Below, piece after piece: positions 9,143 through 17,729 of a stretch of DNA of 64,000 bases. Both the position numbers and the translations under genes were made by a program. The notes beneath the pieces are model-generated. The model made no database searches and was not told where the DNA came from. It was given only the letters and a program-made list of their open reading frames with translations. This stretch comes from an uncultured Schlesneria sp. Its GTDB lineage: Bacteria; Planctomycetota; Planctomycetia; Planctomycetales; Planctomycetaceae. The stretch lies in NCBI GenBank assembly GCA_903834925.1, contig CAILLA010000011.1, forward strand, positions 1 through 64,000. The letters run 5' to 3'. The number at the start of each line of letters is the position of its first letter. Position 1 is the stretch's first letter.

Positions 9143-10159
9143 ATGTCAGTTTTTTCGCATCTCGCGGAAACATTCCAAGCGGCCATTGCGAGCAATTTTA
9201 GGGTTTCCAAGTCAACGTCGGTCCGTCATTTGGGTTGTAGTCGGGACGGCAAGGTCGACGAACAAAAAATTGTTTTTGCCGCGTCCAAAAGTGGATTTCG
9301 ACATGGACGTAAACGACGGTCAGGTTTTACGTTGATCGAACTTCTGGTGGTCATCGCGATTATCGCCGTTTTGATCGCACTGCTTCTTCCCGCAGTTCAA
9401 CAGGCTCGGGAAGCCGCTCGTCGAACCCAATGCAAAAACAATTTGAAGCAACTTGCACTGGCCACACACAACTATGCGGAAACCTACGCTGGCTATTTGC
9501 CTTGCTATCGAATCGACAATCAGAAGTTTATCGCGAACGCGACTGCCTATCCCTCCGTCGGACAGGCTCGTTTCTGGTTCGGCAACGTCAACTACGATCA
9601 ACCCGATCCGACCAAGCAGCTCGATTTCACTCAAAGTCCGCTCGCTCCGTATATGGAGACGAACTACGCCGCATTTCAGTGCCCTGACCTTTCAAGCCAA
9701 CAATTGGATGTGATGCGGTTTGGAAAAATGGCCAGCGGATACGGATTTAATGCTCGGTATCTCGGATACGGTATCAATTACGACTTCTCGAACTATCCCA
9801 GTTACACGGTCCAGTCTGACTTTGTGCAGTTGCGTGATGTGATGCAATTGACGCAAACGGTGATTTTTGGCGACAGTGCTCAAGTCGATTTCTCGTTGAA
9901 GTTCCAGGAAACCTGGATTCTGGAGCCTCCAAGCCAGAATTTTGCGACGACTCATTTTCGTCATTCCGACTCGGCGAATGTCGCATTTCTGGATGGGCAT
10001 GTTGAGTCTCGATCCCGCAATTTTCTGATTCAAGTTCCTGGAACGAACTGGATGTCGTCGGATCAAGCCGCAAAGATGGATGCCAAGCGACTCGGATTTG
10101 TCAGCGATGGAAACTTGAATAATCCCTTGCTGCAGGATGAGCTTTATGATCGCAAATAA
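9143..10159 (+). CDS. DUF1559 prepilin-like protein, first gene of the B12-riboswitch operon
   Basis: ATG 9143 is chosen because GGAG stands eight bases upstream (CGGAGAATTGTCATG). The type IV prepilin/pseudopilin motif [20 protein letters not shown] is followed by the DUF1559 hallmark [23 protein letters not shown]. The C-terminal part carries the usual DUF1559 signature [19 protein letters not shown]. The product has 338 residues. The leader before the cleavage site is about 61 residues, much longer than in most DUF1559 proteins. It should be processed by a prepilin peptidase and displayed in a pseudopilus or at the envelope. DUF1559 functions are largely unknown. Because it leads a cobalamin-riboswitch operon, a role in delivering or binding cobalamin is an inference. 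The stop overlaps the start of the next gene, so translation is probably coupled. Confidence 0.9.
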   Translation: MSVFSHLAETFQAAIASNFRVSKSTSVRHLGCSRDGKVDEQKIVFAASKSGFRHGRKRRSGFTLIELLVVIAIIAVLIALLLPAVQQAREAARRTQCKNNLKQLALATHNYAETYAGYLPCYRIDNQKFIANATAYPSVGQARFWFGNVNYDQPDPTKQLDFTQSPLAPYMETNYAAFQCPDLSSQQLDVMRFGKMASGYGFNARYLGYGINYDFSNYPSYTVQSDFVQLRDVMQLTQTVIFGDSAQVDFSLKFQETWILEPPSQNFATTHFRHSDSANVAFLDGHVESRSRNFLIQVPGTNWMSSDQAAKMDAKRLGFVSDGNLNNPLLQDELYDRK

Positions 10160-10490
10160 AAACTGGCTAGCACTTGCAATTGTTGTTGTCGGCGGACTTG
10201 CCTGTTACCCGGTCCTTTTCGGTGGTTCGACGACCGTTCCGGATGAGCTTCTCCAGGAAATTGTCTATGTCGATAAAGATTCGGGAGACGTTTTCTTACT
10301 TCGAGCGAGATCGTCGCCCGAAATTCACCCGGAAACTGGCGAACCGACATTGATTCCCGGTATGTACTGTGAGAAATGCCGTACATGGAAGCCTGTCGGT
10401 CCAATGGAAATGCTGCAATCCTCAAAAGTGACACGTGTTTGTCCAATTCACAAAACACCCCTGTCGCTCGAAGGTCCGTTACCAGATTAA
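10146..10490 (+). CDS. Small membrane-anchored protein with CxxC...C motif
   Basis: ATG 10146 is preferred over ATG 10137 because AGGA at 10134-10137 is correctly spaced from it. It overlaps the 3' end of the DUF1559 gene, indicating coupling. The 114-residue product has an N-terminal hydrophobic helix ([19 protein letters not shown]), which may be an uncleaved anchor or a poor lipobox. The C-terminal half has [14 protein letters not shown] and, about 20 residues later, VCPIHKTPL, resembling a zinc-ribbon or metal-binding knuckle facing the periplasm. I do not recognise a named family. Its place inside a cobalamin-riboswitch operon suggests handling of cobalamin or cobalt, but nothing in the protein proves it. 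Confidence 0.8.
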   Translation: MIANKNWLALAIVVVGGLACYPVLFGGSTTVPDELLQEIVYVDKDSGDVFLLRARSSPEIHPETGEPTLIPGMYCEKCRTWKPVGPMEMLQSSKVTRVCPIHKTPLSLEGPLPD

Positions 10491-10592
10491 GTAGATCGCT
10501 CGCCTAACTTGCCTTTCCCGTTTACACTGTCGGCGCCAATGAGGATCTCGCTCGATTCGTTCTGGCGTCGTAAAGATTTGAAGGATTTGAAA

Positions 10593-11210
10593 ATGTCATC
10601 GCGACTGAAGTTTTTGCTGGGTCTGTTTTCGTTCACGATCATTCTTCGTTTGTTGCCGTACATCCTGACGAACTACGACGCAAAACTTGATTCGAGCGTG
10701 ATCTTCTATCCATGGAATTTCTCCCCCATGACGGCGGTTTGCTTGTTCTCCGGGGCATTCATGGCAGATCGCCGCATTCGATTCGGACTGCCGTTGTTGG
10801 CACTGCTTATCAGCGATCTCGGAATCTGGGCTGTCACCGGCCAGTTTTCCTGGGCATTCCCCAGCGATCGCTGGGCCGCTTACGTTTGTACGGCGATGGC
10901 CGTAGTCCTGGGACAAGGACTGAATCGTCAACCAGGAGCCTCGCGTGCGGTTGCCGCCGTCGGATGCGGTCTGTTTTCCGAAGTTCTCTTCTTCGTCGTG
11001 ACAAACTTTGTTTATTTCTGGACGCAGACGGAGGCTCCCCACACAACGGCCGGACTCATCGCCTGTTATGTTGCAGCGATTCCTTTCGCAAAGACCTCGT
11101 TCGCCAGTTCGCTTTTCTACTCGGGCCTGCTCTTCAGCCCATTAGCAGACCGAACGCTCGCACCGGCGAAAGTGATGGAACCTGTTTTGCAACCGGTCCG
11201 TGCCTCGTAA
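10593..11210 (+). CDS. DUF6580-like multi-spanning membrane protein, putative transporter subunit
   Basis: ATG 10593 is the best start; AAGGA lies upstream and the product begins MSSRLKFLLGLFSFTI. Earlier in-frame codons (TTG 10509, ATG 10539) lack a ribosome site. The ~205-residue protein has five or six hydrophobic segments and the phrase YPWNFSPMTAVCLFSGAFM, which I associate with DUF6580, a family annotated as putative transport proteins and similar in size and topology to ECF transporter S components. S components bind vitamins or metals in the membrane. As the last gene of the cobalamin-riboswitch operon it is the most likely substrate-transporting member, for B12, a precursor or cobalt. 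No ECF ATPase or T component is nearby. The family name is given from memory of motifs and should be confirmed by profile search. Confidence 0.75.
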   Translation: MSSRLKFLLGLFSFTIILRLLPYILTNYDAKLDSSVIFYPWNFSPMTAVCLFSGAFMADRRIRFGLPLLALLISDLGIWAVTGQFSWAFPSDRWAAYVCTAMAVVLGQGLNRQPGASRAVAAVGCGLFSEVLFFVVTNFVYFWTQTEAPHTTAGLIACYVAAIPFAKTSFASSLFYSGLLFSPLADRTLAPAKVMEPVLQPVRAS

Positions 11211-11231
11211 TTGCGTGTAACACCGGCTCGA

Positions 11232-11271
11232 CGCGCAAGTGAGGGAACGACGCAAGACCCTCGCTCACGCG
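11232..11271. terminator. Hairpin after the B12 operon
   Basis: CGCGCAAGTGAGGG (11232-11245) and CCCTCGCTCACGCG (11258-11271) form an imperfect 14-bp stem. It stands 20 bases after the stop of the DUF6580-like gene, which fits a transcript end, although no U-run follows. It may instead be another dispersed hairpin repeat. Confidence 0.45.
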
Positions 11272-11333
11272 TCAGACTACGGAATAATGTGGTTTGAGAT
11301 TTGTTTTTGACTTATTGGACGTTCCATTTGGCC

Positions 11334-12314
11334 ATGCCTGACCCGATCTCGTTTGCCGTCACTGAGGATCTTGTTGGCAAGACCGTTTTAGCAGTCATGC
11401 GAACGATTGTTCCCGGCGAATCGTGGTCAAAACTCAGGCAAAGGCTTGAGCGTTCGAAGGTCTCCGTCAACGGAACCGTTTGTCTCAGCGAAGCTCGCCG
11501 AGTTGTCCTGGGTGATGTCGTTGAGCTGCATGATCGAGCGATCAAGACGCCGAAACCGCAAGACGTGCAGATTCTTTACATCGATTCTCATATCGTCGTT
11601 GTGGCCAAACCGTCAGGCATGATGACGCACCGTCGTGAAGAAGAACGAAACTGGCCATCCGAGAAAAAGGCACTGCACCCGTCTCTTGAAGAAGCAGTGG
11701 CCGCATTGATTGCACGTCGATCGCTCGAAAGCGGACAGCGAACGCGCGGGACGCATGCAAGATCGCCCGTGATGCGAGTCGTCCATCGTCTGGATCGAGA
11801 CACCAGCGGCCTGTTGGTCATGGCTCGAACGGACGAGGCGGAAGAGGGATTGATCGGACAATTCCGCCGACACACTGCTCATCGAGTTTATTGGACCATC
11901 GTGCATGGCCATCCCGTGGCCGAGACCATTGAATCTAACCTTGTGCGAGACCGTGGCGATGGCCGTCGCGGCAGCATCAATAATCCGAAAGTGGGCAAAC
12001 GGGCGGTGACTCACGTTCGTCCGCTGGAAGATCTCGGGAATTTTTCCTTGGTCGAATGTCAGTTGGAAACCGGTCGCACCAATCAGATTCGCATCCATCT
12101 CTCTGAACGAGGTCACCTGGTTTGCGGCGATGTCAAATACCGGCAACCATTCGCCGCCCGGATGGTTGAAGACCGCAGCCGTGCACCGCGCCTGGCATTG
12201 CATGCCGCTGAGCTTGGGTTTGCTCATCCGATTACCGGTGAAGAACTGAATTTCCGCATTCCGTTTCCCGATGATTTATCGGAATTCCTTGATCGCCTGC
12301 GCCGGGACGCATAA
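11334..12314 (+). CDS. RluA-family RNA pseudouridine synthase
   Basis: Translation likely starts at ATG 11334 (MPDPISFAVTEDL); the frame is open back to a TTG at 11301. Residues ~1-75 form an S4-like RNA-binding domain (LRQRLERSKVSVNGTV). The catalytic domain has VVHRLDRDTSGLLVMART, in which the second Asp of HRLDRDTSG is the pseudouridine-forming nucleophile, and the C-terminal RTNQIRIHLSERGHLVCGD motif of RluA enzymes. It converts uridines in rRNA or tRNA to pseudouridine in the cytoplasm. Which site it modifies (RluA, RluC, RluD or TruC type) cannot be told from sequence alone. An Arg/Glu-rich insert (THRREEERNWPSEKK) lies after the KPSGMMTH motif. Confidence 0.93.
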   Translation: MPDPISFAVTEDLVGKTVLAVMRTIVPGESWSKLRQRLERSKVSVNGTVCLSEARRVVLGDVVELHDRAIKTPKPQDVQILYIDSHIVVVAKPSGMMTHRREEERNWPSEKKALHPSLEEAVAALIARRSLESGQRTRGTHARSPVMRVVHRLDRDTSGLLVMARTDEAEEGLIGQFRRHTAHRVYWTIVHGHPVAETIESNLVRDRGDGRRGSINNPKVGKRAVTHVRPLEDLGNFSLVECQLETGRTNQIRIHLSERGHLVCGDVKYRQPFAARMVEDRSRAPRLALHAAELGFAHPITGEELNFRIPFPDDLSEFLDRLRRDA

Positions 12315-12427
12315 AACACAAACTGTGCCCGCAACCAACGAGAGGGCATGCTTCCGGAACATGCACACAAGATGGCGTGACATAACGGACATGTCACCAA
12401 CCTACCGATTGCCTGGAAAGTCACTTC

Positions 12428-14329
12428 ATGACGGATGCGGCGTTACTCGAAATCAGCGGACTGAAAACGTATTTCCATTCCGATGCGGGGACCGTCAAAG
12501 CCGTCGACGACCTGACCGTTCGGATTCGGCAGGGGCAGACGTTGGGGCTGGTGGGAGAGTCGGGTTCGGGGAAATCCGTCACGTCGCTATCGATCATGCG
12601 ATTGCTGCCTGATGTCGGTGCCAGTATCGAAGGGGGCAAGATCGTTTTCCTGGGAAAAGACCTGGTCCAGTTACCGCGAGCCGACATGCGGCACATGCGT
12701 GGTAAAGATCTGAGCATGATCTTTCAGGAACCGGGGACCTCGTTAAATCCGGTTTATCGAGTGGGCGATCAGGTTGCTGAAGTGATTCTGCTTCACGAGA
12801 AAGTCAGTCGCAGAGAAGCACTCGATCGAGCACGGCGTCTGTTTGAGGAGGTTGGCATCCCGAACCCCATTCAGTCGCTGGAAAAATATCCTCATGAAAT
12901 GTCAGGTGGTCAGAAGCAGCGAGTCATGATCGCGATGGCCTTGGCCTGTAACCCCAGGCTGTTAATCGCCGACGAACCAACGACGGCACTCGATGTGACG
13001 ATCCAGGCCCAGATTCTGGATCTGATCCGCAAACTTCGGGATGAACGTGGGATGTCGATCCTGTTTATTACGCATGATCTGGGGGTGATCGCTGAGATTG
13101 CCGACGAAGTCGCCGTCATGTATCGCGGAAAACTTGTCGAGTACGACTCGGTTGCGAATATTTTTGCGAACCCCAAGCATCCCTATACCAAGGGATTACT
13201 CGCCTGCCGACCGCGACTGGATACAACTCGGCGACGCCTGCCGGTAGTCTCGGACTATATGGACACGACCACGGATTCGAATGGCCAACTGGTCATTACC
13301 GAGAAAACGCTCAGTCCCGAGCGTTTGTCTCAGATCGAAGGCCGTGGTCGTGGCCGTCTGCTGCATCCCGTCAGCGAGTTAGCACGTTTGGTGGCAGAGG
13401 CCGAAGCGAAAAGTGCTTCGGGTTCAGAGGCCGAAACGAAACCGGTTGTATCGACGACCGCCGTTTCTGTAACCGACCAAAATGTTCCCGAAGGTCAGAT
13501 ACCGCTATTGCGAGTTGATAATCTTCAAGTCTACTACCCGATCAAAAAGGGACTGTTGCGTCGAGTCGTTGGATACACCAAGGCGGTCGATGGGATCAGT
13601 TTCAATGTTTACAAAGGACAGACCCTCGGCCTGGTCGGTGAATCGGGTTGCGGGAAAACGACAACCGGACGAGCAATCCTGAGATTGCTTCCCATCACCG
13701 GTGGAACCGTGACATTCGACGGCACAAACTGGACCAGCCTGGGCGGTGCCGAATTACGACGCGAGCGTCGCCGCATGCAGATCGTCTTTCAAGACCCGTA
13801 CAGTTCACTCAATCCGAGAATGACTGTCGAAGCCATGATTACGGAAGCGATGAGCGTCCATCGAATCGGCAGCGGTGCCCAGGACCGCCGAAATCGAGCC
13901 GCCCAGCTTCTCGAAGAAGTCGGTCTTTTGTCCGAACATCTTCAACGCTATCCACATGAGTTTTCGGGTGGACAGCGTCAGCGGCTCTGCATTGCCAGGT
14001 CGTTGGCAGTCGAGCCGGATTTCCTGATTTGCGACGAATCAGTCTCGGCGCTGGATGTTTCCGTCCAGGCACAGGTCTTGAATCTTCTCAAAGACCTGCA
14101 AGAGCGACGCGGTTTGACCTACGTCTTCATCAGCCACGACCTCAGTGTGGTGAAATTCATGTCTGACATGATGGCGGTGATGAACGCAGGCAAAATCGTT
14201 GAGTACGGTCCGTCAGATTCCATCTACGCCAACCCGCAGAACGAATACACCCGCAAACTGATCGCAGCCATCCCGGGCAGCGAAAGCCGCCGCAAGAAAC
14301 TAGAACGTGCCGTGGGCCAAAGTCGTTAG
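12428..14329 (+). CDS. Fused dipeptide/oligopeptide-type ABC ATPase (two nucleotide-binding domains)
   Basis: The 633-residue protein is a tandem of DppD- and DppF/OppF-like ATPases, as in YejF or GsiA. The first domain has Walker A GESGSGKS, signature MSGGQKQR and Walker B LLIADEPTTALD. The second has GESGCGKT, FSGGQRQRLCIARS and FLICDESVSALD. Each ends with the family's extra C-terminal region (HPYTKGLLACRP; NEYTRKLIAAIP). The ~110-residue linker is variable. It should power ATP-driven peptide or nickel uptake at the inner membrane. No permease or binding protein lies beside it, so partners must be encoded elsewhere. GGAAAG precedes ATG 12428. Confidence 0.95.
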   Translation: MTDAALLEISGLKTYFHSDAGTVKAVDDLTVRIRQGQTLGLVGESGSGKSVTSLSIMRLLPDVGASIEGGKIVFLGKDLVQLPRADMRHMRGKDLSMIFQEPGTSLNPVYRVGDQVAEVILLHEKVSRREALDRARRLFEEVGIPNPIQSLEKYPHEMSGGQKQRVMIAMALACNPRLLIADEPTTALDVTIQAQILDLIRKLRDERGMSILFITHDLGVIAEIADEVAVMYRGKLVEYDSVANIFANPKHPYTKGLLACRPRLDTTRRRLPVVSDYMDTTTDSNGQLVITEKTLSPERLSQIEGRGRGRLLHPVSELARLVAEAEAKSASGSEAETKPVVSTTAVSVTDQNVPEGQIPLLRVDNLQVYYPIKKGLLRRVVGYTKAVDGISFNVYKGQTLGLVGESGCGKTTTGRAILRLLPITGGTVTFDGTNWTSLGGAELRRERRRMQIVFQDPYSSLNPRMTVEAMITEAMSVHRIGSGAQDRRNRAAQLLEEVGLLSEHLQRYPHEFSGGQRQRLCIARSLAVEPDFLICDESVSALDVSVQAQVLNLLKDLQERRGLTYVFISHDLSVVKFMSDMMAVMNAGKIVEYGPSDSIYANPQNEYTRKLIAAIPGSESRRKKLERAVGQSR

Positions 14330-14359
14330 AAAACCTTGCACACGTTACGTTAGCGCATC

Positions 14360-14382
14360 GTGCGACAACAATTGTGTCGTAC
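14360..14382. other. Hairpin after the ABC ATPase gene
   Basis: GTGCGACA (14360-14367) pairs with TGTCGTAC (14375-14382) through 8 bp including one G-U, with a 7-base loop. It lies 31 bases past the ABC gene stop and may mark the transcript end, though no U-run follows. Confidence 0.35.
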
Positions 14383-14460
14383 GCTATGCTATTTCCCGAA
14401 TACGGCATGCCCCCCTTGACGGTCTGTTCCTGGTCTACTTTCCACTCATTCAAGGAACCC

Positions 14461-14494
14461 TGAATTGTTCTGATGCCTTGAGCGGAACAATTCA
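14461..14494. promoter_or_regulatory. Inverted repeat upstream of the MFS gene, possible operator
   Basis: TGAATTGTTC (14461-14470) and GAACAATTCA (14485-14494) are a perfect 10-bp inverted repeat with a 14-base spacer, ending 13 bases before the chosen start codon of the MFS transporter. It could be a repressor site or an mRNA hairpin close to the ribosome site. Confidence 0.45.
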
Positions 14495-14507
14495 GGATTC
14501 AACTTCA

Positions 14508-15767
14508 ATGCATGATCCCTATGAGGCGTTTAGATATGTGGCATACTGCCAGTTTGCGGCGAGCTACGTACTGGCCATCGTCGGCAGTCAGGTGTTGTCT
14601 TCCACGGTTCAATGGGACGTGTACCAGAAGACGAAGGACCCCTTTGCGATCGGACTCGTCGGACTTGTCGGTGCGATCCCTGTAATTCTGCTGGCGCTTC
14701 CGGCGGGACATGTCGCCGATCGATTCAGCCGTAAACGAGTGCTGTTGTACACGCAGATCCCCTTGACGGTGGTTCCGTTGGCACTAGCGATTTTGCATGC
14801 CTGGAATCCGCAGGGAGTATCGTTGCTCGTGACGCTGTCGCTAGTCGCAGCCAACGCCGTCGCACTGACGTTTGCCCGCCCGACACGAGCGTCGATTCTG
14901 CCAAACCTGATACCCAGGTCCGCCTATTCGAATGCGTTCGCCTGGACCGCCAGCCTGTTCGAGACCGCGGCATTGGTTGGCCCAGCCGTATCCGGTGTGT
15001 TGATCGCGTTCGGCGTCAAGTGGGCCTATCTGGTCGCAGGACTCTGTTTACTGGGTTGCCTGGGAGTCACATTTTTCTTTCCAAACGACACGCCTAAGCT
15101 GCCGGAAAAGCACGAACCCGGCTGGCGAGCGTTGTCCGCAGGGCTACGGTTCGTCTTCGGCACGCCACTGCTTGTCGCCTCGATGACTCTGGACCTGCTG
15201 GCCGTGTTGCTCGGAGGAGCGACCTACCTGATGCCGGTCTTCGCTGAACGACTGGGTGTCGGTGCGATCGGCTACGGGTTCATGCGATCCGCACCAGCAT
15301 TAGGAGCCGTTGCAATGGCGGTCGCTCTCGCTCATCGGTCGCACATGTCCCACGCGGGCCGAACCTTACTTTGGTCTGTGGCGGCATATGGAGCAGCGAC
15401 GATCGTGTTCGGCTTGTCTCAAGACTTCTGGTTGAGCGTGACAATGCTGGTGTTGATCGGTGCCAGTGATAACATCAGCGTGGTCATTCGTCACACACTG
15501 GTTCAATCACTCACCCCCGATTCCATGCGAGGCCGCGTCTCTGCGGTGAATCAGGTCTTCATCGGAGCCAGTAACGAGTTAGGCGGTCTGGAATCAGGAG
15601 CCACAGCAAAACTGTTCGGTCCGGTCATGTCAGTCGTCACAGGTGGCCTTGGAACACTACTGGTCGTCCTCGGAGTCGCCGGAAAATGGCCACAGCTTCG
15701 CCGGATGGGCTCCCTCGGAGAATTGCAGCCGAAGGAAGAAACGCCACTTGACCAAGCGGCTGAGTAA
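14508..15767 (+). CDS. MFS transporter, EntS/MFS_3-like
   Basis: ATG 14508 gives a 419-residue protein with a normal MFS N terminus; upstream in-frame sequence includes the inverted repeat at 14461-14494 and is unlikely to be coding. About 11-12 hydrophobic segments are visible, with the MFS loop-2/3 motif GHVADRFSRKRVLL after the second helix. The overall pattern (WDVYQKTKDPFAIGLVGLVGAIP) resembles MFS_3 exporters such as the enterobactin exporter EntS or macrolide-efflux proteins. It probably exports a small molecule by proton antiport at the inner membrane; the substrate is unknown. It is monocistronic and followed by the twin-hairpin repeat at 15824. Confidence 0.9.
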   Translation: MHDPYEAFRYVAYCQFAASYVLAIVGSQVLSSTVQWDVYQKTKDPFAIGLVGLVGAIPVILLALPAGHVADRFSRKRVLLYTQIPLTVVPLALAILHAWNPQGVSLLVTLSLVAANAVALTFARPTRASILPNLIPRSAYSNAFAWTASLFETAALVGPAVSGVLIAFGVKWAYLVAGLCLLGCLGVTFFFPNDTPKLPEKHEPGWRALSAGLRFVFGTPLLVASMTLDLLAVLLGGATYLMPVFAERLGVGAIGYGFMRSAPALGAVAMAVALAHRSHMSHAGRTLLWSVAAYGAATIVFGLSQDFWLSVTMLVLIGASDNISVVIRHTLVQSLTPDSMRGRVSAVNQVFIGASNELGGLESGATAKLFGPVMSVVTGGLGTLLVVLGVAGKWPQLRRMGSLGELQPKEETPLDQAAE

Positions 15768-15823
15768 AAGCGATGAAGCTGTTTTCCCAAGGTTCAATCG
15801 GCGCCGCCGTGAGATATGAACAA

Positions 15824-15872
15824 GACCCCACCTCCCCTGCGGAGGTGGTGAACGGGCCTTTGCCCTAGGAAT
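15824..15872. repeat. Twin-hairpin repeat, copy B (convergent gene gap)
   Basis: CCACCTCC-cctgc-GGAGGTGG forms a perfect 8-bp hairpin and GGGC-cttt-GCCC a second small one. The block is the reverse complement of 1798-1849 with about three differences. It separates the plus-strand MFS gene from the minus-strand Cys-rich gene and so sits, like copy A, between convergent genes. Confidence 0.72.
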
Positions 15873-15894
15873 TTGATTCAAATATCCATTCACA

Positions 15895-16497
15895 TTATTG
15901 CAGCACATCCTCGGCATCACGAATGAATTTTTCATAGTCTTCTATTCCGCTCTCAGTGAGGCAATGGAAATCGCCTTCAGAAATCCATTCCATCAACCCG
16001 GAATCGACGAAGTGATGTGTCGGAACTTCAAAATCCTGCCACTTCGTTCCGGTGATGATCGACTCAGCCTTAGCCAACGAGATCCGCCTTAATTTGTCTT
16101 TATAGGCTGCGGTTATCAACAGCACGTCAAGCTCGTCGCGTCCTTCGACCCATGGTTCATTTACCTCGTGGCGACCAGCACGGTAAATACATGGGCAGCC
16201 CGGGCATTTGAACGGCTTCCCTTCATGAAAATCGTGTACGGCGATGCACGATCCGCAGTCCGGGCAAAGTACGTGAAGCACATCGCATAACTGGCAGGGT
16301 CCCACAGCCGCCTGGTATTTTTTCTGACGTGACGACCATTCGACGTAGCCAGGCCCCTCTGGGCAGAGAAAATTCTGGCAGCGATAAGGCCAGTGAATCT
16401 TCAGCTTCCGCAACAGAGTCAGCAGGTCGGTCGTTCCTTTCATCAGGACGATACTCGCGTCCCATGGCGAGGCTTGGGGACACTGCATGTTCGTCAT
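15895..16497 (-). CDS. Cys-rich putative zinc-binding protein, unknown function
   Basis: The 200-residue product has four Cys clusters between residues ~40 and 105: CQNFLC, CQLC, CPDCGSC and CPGC, consistent with two zinc-ribbon-like knuckles. The C-terminal half is acidic and looks helical (DYEKFIRDAEDVLQ). No signal peptide is seen, so it is probably cytoplasmic. ATG 16488 is an alternative start, three codons in, with GGA upstream. I do not recognise a family. It is flanked by repeats on both sides (15824-15872 and 16636-16680) and has no obvious operon partner. Confidence 0.7.
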   Translation of the reverse strand: MTNMQCPQASPWDASIVLMKGTTDLLTLLRKLKIHWPYRCQNFLCPEGPGYVEWSSRQKKYQAAVGPCQLCDVLHVLCPDCGSCIAVHDFHEGKPFKCPGCPCIYRAGRHEVNEPWVEGRDELDVLLITAAYKDKLRRISLAKAESIITGTKWQDFEVPTHHFVDSGLMEWISEGDFHCLTESGIEDYEKFIRDAEDVLQ

Positions 16498-16635
16498 TCC
16501 GGTAGCTTCGATTGCTCAGGTGACAATCCTGGCTTACGTCGGGCGGAATTTGAATCTATCGGGATTTGCATAACGGTCGGATGACCAGCTTTCCGCCAAG
16601 GTTGGCCTTGGTTGAAAGCAAATTTCGAAGATGGC

Positions 16636-16680
16636 AAGAAGGGGACAGGTCCAGTTGATATCTGGACCTGTCCCCTTCTT
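16636..16680. repeat. Perfect 19-bp inverted repeat (GGGGACAGGTCCAG)
   Basis: Positions 16636-16654 and 16662-16680 are exact reverse complements with a 7-base loop, giving a very stable hairpin followed by TTTCTTTC. The GGGGACAGGTC core resembles hairpins seen widely in bacteria next to REP-associated (RAYT/Y1) transposases. No transposase is encoded nearby. The T-rich 3' flank means it could also terminate transcription on the plus strand. Confidence 0.8.
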
Positions 16681-16755
16681 TTCTTTCTCGTTTCTTTCTC
16701 GGACACTGCACTTTCTCAAACTCCAAGCCACAAGACAGGCATTCCGGCGATCTCT

Positions 16756-17589
16756 TCATTGGCTTTGTTCGCCAATCGCGTTCTCGGTCGCGAAAAGCTT
16801 TGGTGGTAAGAAGATGGTGAATTCTGTGCGGTGTTGAATCAGCACGCTATGTGGTTTGGATTGCTCTGCGTAGGGGACGATTCCCAATCGATCAAATAGA
16901 CCGATCCGCGCTTTCACCACTTGACCCGCCGTGCAGCGCAGCTTGTCGTGCCAGATGGAATAGGTTCCCAATCGGCCATCACGGCGGTGGAAAACTCCGA
17001 TCAGTGGATGTGTGAGAGCCACCAAACCGGCATTCAGATTTGGAAAACCGTCTAGAGCTGTGATCGGTTCCCCTGAATCGCTTAGTTCTAACTCGACGGG
17101 TGCCCAATCACTTTTCGTTGTCATTCGATAACCCGTGTATCGGGTGGTGCTCGGGTCGTATTTGCAATCAAATTGGACACGCCCTCGATGCCAGGGAAGT
17201 TTCCACAAATGTCGAGGGATGGCGACCGTCCATGAATCTAACGTGGTTCCGAAGAACCAAACGGCGCGGCGGTTCGTTCTTCGGTCAATGACATAGGTTC
17301 GGTAATTGGTCTGTCCGAACCGGAACCGCAGCCACGGCATCGCAGCGAACCGGAAGTCCTGATCCTCGAAGGGGACGATTGAGACCCAGACCAACGGCTC
17401 GCCTTGTGGACCTGGGAAACAGTCGAGATCGAACATCGGATCAACGTATGGCCTGACGCGATCGGGCGGTACTGCGTATGAGACGATTGCGAAATGTTCC
17501 AGCGTCGCTTTCACATCACGACCACGAACCGGCGGACAAGTCAACATCTCTTCGTTGAATGTCAGATTCGCATAAGAATTGTTGTCCAT
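16756..17589 (-). CDS. DUF2071 family protein
   Basis: The 277-residue product matches DUF2071 (YqjF-type): an N-terminal FAIVSYAVPPDRVRPYVDP, then FGQTNYRTYVIDRRTNRRAVWFFGTTLDSW, the usual core of the family. Members are cytoplasmic and related in fold to acetoacetate decarboxylase; the reaction is unknown. AGGGTGAG stands directly before ATG 17589. It has no visible operon partner; upstream on the other strand is the PQQ remnant. Confidence 0.85.
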   Translation of the reverse strand: MDNNSYANLTFNEEMLTCPPVRGRDVKATLEHFAIVSYAVPPDRVRPYVDPMFDLDCFPGPQGEPLVWVSIVPFEDQDFRFAAMPWLRFRFGQTNYRTYVIDRRTNRRAVWFFGTTLDSWTVAIPRHLWKLPWHRGRVQFDCKYDPSTTRYTGYRMTTKSDWAPVELELSDSGEPITALDGFPNLNAGLVALTHPLIGVFHRRDGRLGTYSIWHDKLRCTAGQVVKARIGLFDRLGIVPYAEQSKPHSVLIQHRTEFTIFLPPKLFATENAIGEQSQ

Positions 17590-17729
17590 TTCTCACCCTT
17601 CAAGGACAAAATTATCTGACTCAGCGTCAGCGCAAGGTACATCAGCGGTGCCCGGTTCTCAATGGATCGACCCCTTGTGACGGTCGTCGAGACAACGTGT
17701 CGCTCGGAAAGTGAAAATGGCGAGATCGA

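Noticed and set aside
16612-16837. Short frames across the 19-bp palindrome
   Set aside because: They read through a perfect hairpin and have no conserved protein features.
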